NCBI GenBank assembly: GCA_030425785.1
Contig: JAUHYJ010000135.1
Span: 1-8,412 of the forward strand
Length of the DNA stretch: 8,412 bases
Source: Acidimicrobiia bacterium
Lineage (GTDB): Bacteria; Actinomycetota; Acidimicrobiia; Acidimicrobiales; Ilumatobacteraceae
Direction of reading: 5' to 3'
Positions 7,253 through 8,412 of this stretch are shown one piece after another. The position numbers and the translations under genes are program-made. Under the pieces are notes generated by a model. That model saw nothing but the letters and a program-made list of their open reading frames with translations, did not search any database and was not told the DNA's origin. Each line of letters starts with the position of its first letter. The first letter of the stretch is position 1.

Positions 7253-7291
7253 GTGGTGGGTGGTCGTGGTGGGTGGTCGTGGTGGGTGGTC
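7253..7291. repeat. Three perfect tandem copies of a 13-bp G-rich unit
   Basis: GTGGTGGGTGGTC is repeated exactly three times (7253-7265, 7266-7278, 7279-7291), with partial matches on both sides. The + strand is strongly G-rich, with GGG runs at 7250-7253, 7258-7260, 7271-7273 and 7284-7286, so it could form a loose G-quadruplex. It lies between the 6C RNA terminator and the HAD/PlsC promoter, upstream of that gene's expected -35 position. Confidence 0.85.
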
Positions 7292-7336
7292 GGTGGCCCG
7301 CAGCGCCGGATCGCTGCAGGCAACGGCACCGAGGTC

Positions 7337-7371
7337 GAAAACGGGAAACGCCCGGATCAATGATCCGGGCG
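7337..7371 (-). terminator. Rho-independent terminator of the 6C-like RNA
   Basis: A perfect inverted repeat occupies 7349-7371: CGCCCGGATCA, one central base, then its exact complement. In RNA it folds as a 9-10 bp GC-rich stem with a 3-5 nt loop. On the minus strand it is followed by GTTTCCCGTTTTC, a U-rich tail, whereas on the + strand no T-run follows. This fixes the orientation as minus and marks the 3' end of the small RNA, insulating it from the HAD/PlsC gene downstream. Confidence 0.8.
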
Positions 7372-7459
7372 TCTCAACCTGAGATTTCCTTCGGTGGGGG
7401 GCCGAATGGTGGAAATCTCTCGAAGCGGAACATGGGGGGTGTTCTCGCGTCGTTCTGTT
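7337..7459 (-). ncRNA. 6C-family small RNA (two C6-loop hairpins plus terminator)
   Basis: Read on the minus strand, two consecutive hairpins each expose the identical loop CCCCCCA. The first (7448 to 7425) has an 8-bp stem with one bulged A, and its loop is at 7439-7433. The second (7419 to 7381) has a 9-bp outer stem, a 4-nt ACCA bulge on the 5' side and a 5-bp inner stem, with its loop at 7401-7395. A rho-independent terminator follows at 7371-7349. Two stem-loops that each carry at least six C define the actinobacterial 6C RNA family (B11 in M. tuberculosis, scr3559 in Streptomyces, from memory). The C-rich loops are thought to pair with G-rich sites in target mRNAs. The 5' end near 7459 is inferred from the promoter. 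The RNA is divergent from the LysR gene. A 112-codon frame through the region is not credible because the hairpins explain the sequence. Confidence 0.85.
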
Positions 7460-7465
7460 TGTGAA

Positions 7466-7495
7466 AGTATGCACGTGCACGTGTGCATCTGGCAA
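7466..7495 (-). promoter_or_regulatory. Promoter of the 6C-like RNA
   Basis: On the minus strand TTGCCA (7490-7495) is followed by an 18-bp spacer and CATACT (7466-7471), close to the sigma-70 consensus and the best -35/-10 pair in this window. TACTTT, two bases further on, is an alternative TANNNT. The predicted transcript start is an A near 7459, about 10 nt before the first C6 hairpin. Confidence 0.6.
7472..7483. promoter_or_regulatory. Tandem CACGTG palindromes inside the 6C promoter spacer
   Basis: CACGTG occurs twice back to back (7472-7477 and 7478-7483), nested in outer arms ATGCAC (7469-7474) and GTGCAT (7483-7488). The cluster sits between the -35 and -10 boxes of the 6C promoter, where a bound protein would block or remodel polymerase. 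This is a candidate operator; the binding protein is unknown. Confidence 0.45.
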
Positions 7496-7505
7496 GTAGA
7501 ACTCT

Positions 7506-7532
7506 TCGATATCGAGTATCGGCTTTTCCGAT
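7506..7532. promoter_or_regulatory. Palindrome cluster upstream of LysR, candidate LysR binding site
   Basis: TCGATATCGA (7506-7515) is a perfect palindrome, followed by ATCGG (7518-7522) and CCGAT (7528-7532) as a second inverted repeat with a 5-nt gap. The cluster lies 29-55 bp before the LysR start, over its -35 region, and just upstream of the -35 of the divergent 6C promoter. LysR-type regulators usually bind dyad elements in such shared regions, so autoregulation is plausible. Confidence 0.4.
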
Positions 7533-7548
7533 GAGTTGTCCACACCGG

Positions 7549-7554
7549 TAGCGT
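7549..7554 (+). promoter_or_regulatory. -10 box of the LysR gene, leaderless arrangement
   Basis: TAGCGT (7549-7554) matches TANNNT, and its last T lies 7 nt before the A of the ATG at 7561, so the predicted first transcribed base is the start codon itself. No ribosome binding site is present between them. The -35 region has no clear match. Confidence 0.55.
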
Positions 7555-7560
7555 GGCCGG

Positions 7561-8412
7561 ATGGACGTTCGCCAGCTGGCTGCCATCGTCGCCGTCGCCG
7601 ACCACGGGACCTTCTCGGCCGCGGCCCGCGCGCTCTACACGGTACAGAGCAACGTGTCCGGTCACGTCGCCAAGCTCGAACGAGAGCTCGGCGTCGCGCT
7701 CGTCGACCGGTCCAACGGCACCCTCACCGACGAAGGCGAGCGGGTCGTCGAACGTGCCCGCCGCGTCCTGCACGAGATCGACGACATCGCGGCCGACATC
7801 GCATCGCTCGACGACGACATCTCCGGCGACGCCCGGATCGGCGTGATCGGCACGACGGCCCGTTGGCTCATGCCCCAGCTGCTGAGTGAGATGTCCGCCC
7901 AGCACCCGCGCGTCCATCCCATCGTGAGCGAGGGCTCGACCACCACCATCGTGCCCGCCGTGCTGTCCGGGCAGCTCAACGCGGCGATCATCCACCTCCC
8001 GATCGACGACCCGGAGCTGGTCGTCGAACCGCTCTTCGCGGAGGACCTCCTGCTGCTCGTCCACGCGTCGCACCCGCTCGCCGAGCGGACGACCATGTCG
8101 CTCACCGAGCTCGAGGACGTGCCGTTGCTGCTGCCGCCGAAGGGTGCCGCGCTGCGACGTGTGCTCGACCGCGCCGCCGGCAGTGTCGACGTCACACTGC
8201 GGGCGCAGGCCGAGATCGACGGCGTCCGGCTGCTGGCGTCGCTCGCGTTCGACGGCTACGGGGCGTCGATCGTGCCGGCCACCGCCGCGCCGACGCAGCT
8301 CGCCGGTGAGTTCGTGCGCATCACCGTGCCCGAGCTCCCGCGTCGTGTGGTCGCATGGGCCCGGCGGCGACGACCGTCGCCGAGTGCGGCCACCACCGCG
8401 GTCGCGAACGTG
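7561..8412 (+). CDS. LysR-type transcriptional regulator (3' end cut by window edge)
   Basis: Translation from the ATG at 7561 stays open for 284 codons to the window edge. The protein opens MDVRQLAAIVAVADHGTFSA and continues with a typical LysR winged helix-turn-helix (about residues 18-38, with AAARALYTVQSNVSGHVAKL), then the ...LERELGVALVDRS hinge and a linker helix (to about 85). A periplasmic-binding-protein-like effector domain follows (about 90-280), starting near ARIGVIGTTARWLMPQLL. LysR proteins are usually near 300 residues, so perhaps 15-20 residues are missing. The effector cannot be predicted. The gene is divergent from the 6C RNA across about 100 bp containing palindromes, the usual setting in which a LysR regulator controls itself and its divergent neighbour. 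Here that neighbour is an RNA gene rather than a protein gene. Confidence 0.93.
   Translation, partial: MDVRQLAAIVAVADHGTFSAAARALYTVQSNVSGHVAKLERELGVALVDRSNGTLTDEGERVVERARRVLHEIDDIAADIASLDDDISGDARIGVIGTTARWLMPQLLSEMSAQHPRVHPIVSEGSTTTIVPAVLSGQLNAAIIHLPIDDPELVVEPLFAEDLLLLVHASHPLAERTTMSLTELEDVPLLLPPKGAALRRVLDRAAGSVDVTLRAQAEIDGVRLLASLAFDGYGASIVPATAAPTQLAGEFVRITVPELPRRVVAWARRRRPSPSAATTAVANV

Noticed and set aside
7253..7291. CRISPR array
   Set aside because: The 13-bp units are directly adjacent without spacers, so this is a simple tandem repeat.
7349..7371. Terminator for a + strand transcript
   Set aside because: The T-rich tail lies only on the minus-strand side, and no + strand gene ends upstream of it.
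7205..7543. 112-codon minus-strand open frame running through the small RNA
   Set aside because: It has low-complexity His/Pro/Arg-rich content, no ribosome site and no recognisable domain. The DNA is explained by three RNA hairpins, a promoter and the start of the HAD/PlsC gene.

Overview
The window is a high-GC, densely coding stretch that looks actinobacterial. Three things point that way: a structured RNA on the minus strand that fits the 6C small-RNA family (known from Actinobacteria), a fused HAD phosphatase-like/PlsC acyltransferase of the type seen in mycobacteria, and TANNNT -10 boxes placed 6-7 nt before GTG/ATG start codons, the leaderless arrangement common in this phylum. The very acidic proteins and a mitochondrial-type aconitase suggest a deep-branching marine lineage such as Acidimicrobiia (Ilumatobacter-like). 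That last step is inference.

Layout from left to right: (1) the 3' part of a mitochondrial-type aconitase gene (+), which enters from the left edge; (2) a PAP2-superfamily integral membrane protein (-), convergent with aconitase across a 39-bp gap filled by a hairpin; (3) a roughly 245-bp divergent intergenic region with a direct repeat, a 15-bp palindrome and promoters on both sides; (4) an ECF sigma factor gene (+) overlapping by 4 nt a gene for a single-pass membrane protein, the probable cognate anti-sigma factor with a large cysteine-free outer domain; (5) a fused HAD-IB hydrolase/1-acylglycerol-3-phosphate acyltransferase gene (-), convergent with the anti-sigma gene across a hairpin that contains both stop codons; (6) a 349-bp gene-free stretch with a 13-bp tandem repeat, the 6C-like RNA gene (-) with its terminator and promoter, and palindromic elements; (7) a LysR-type regulator gene (+), cut by the right edge and divergent from the 6C RNA.

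How the genes may work together: the sigma/anti-sigma pair forms one operon, and a GGAAC-N18-GTC element just before it suggests autoregulation. The LysR regulator and the 6C RNA share one divergent promoter region, so LysR may control the RNA. The PAP2 protein and the HAD/PlsC protein both belong to families acting on phospholipid or lipid-phosphate substrates, but they are in separate transcription units and no direct link is visible. Aconitase is a TCA-cycle housekeeping enzyme. The most notable element is the 6C RNA, with two hairpins carrying the same C6A loop, next to a divergent LysR gene.
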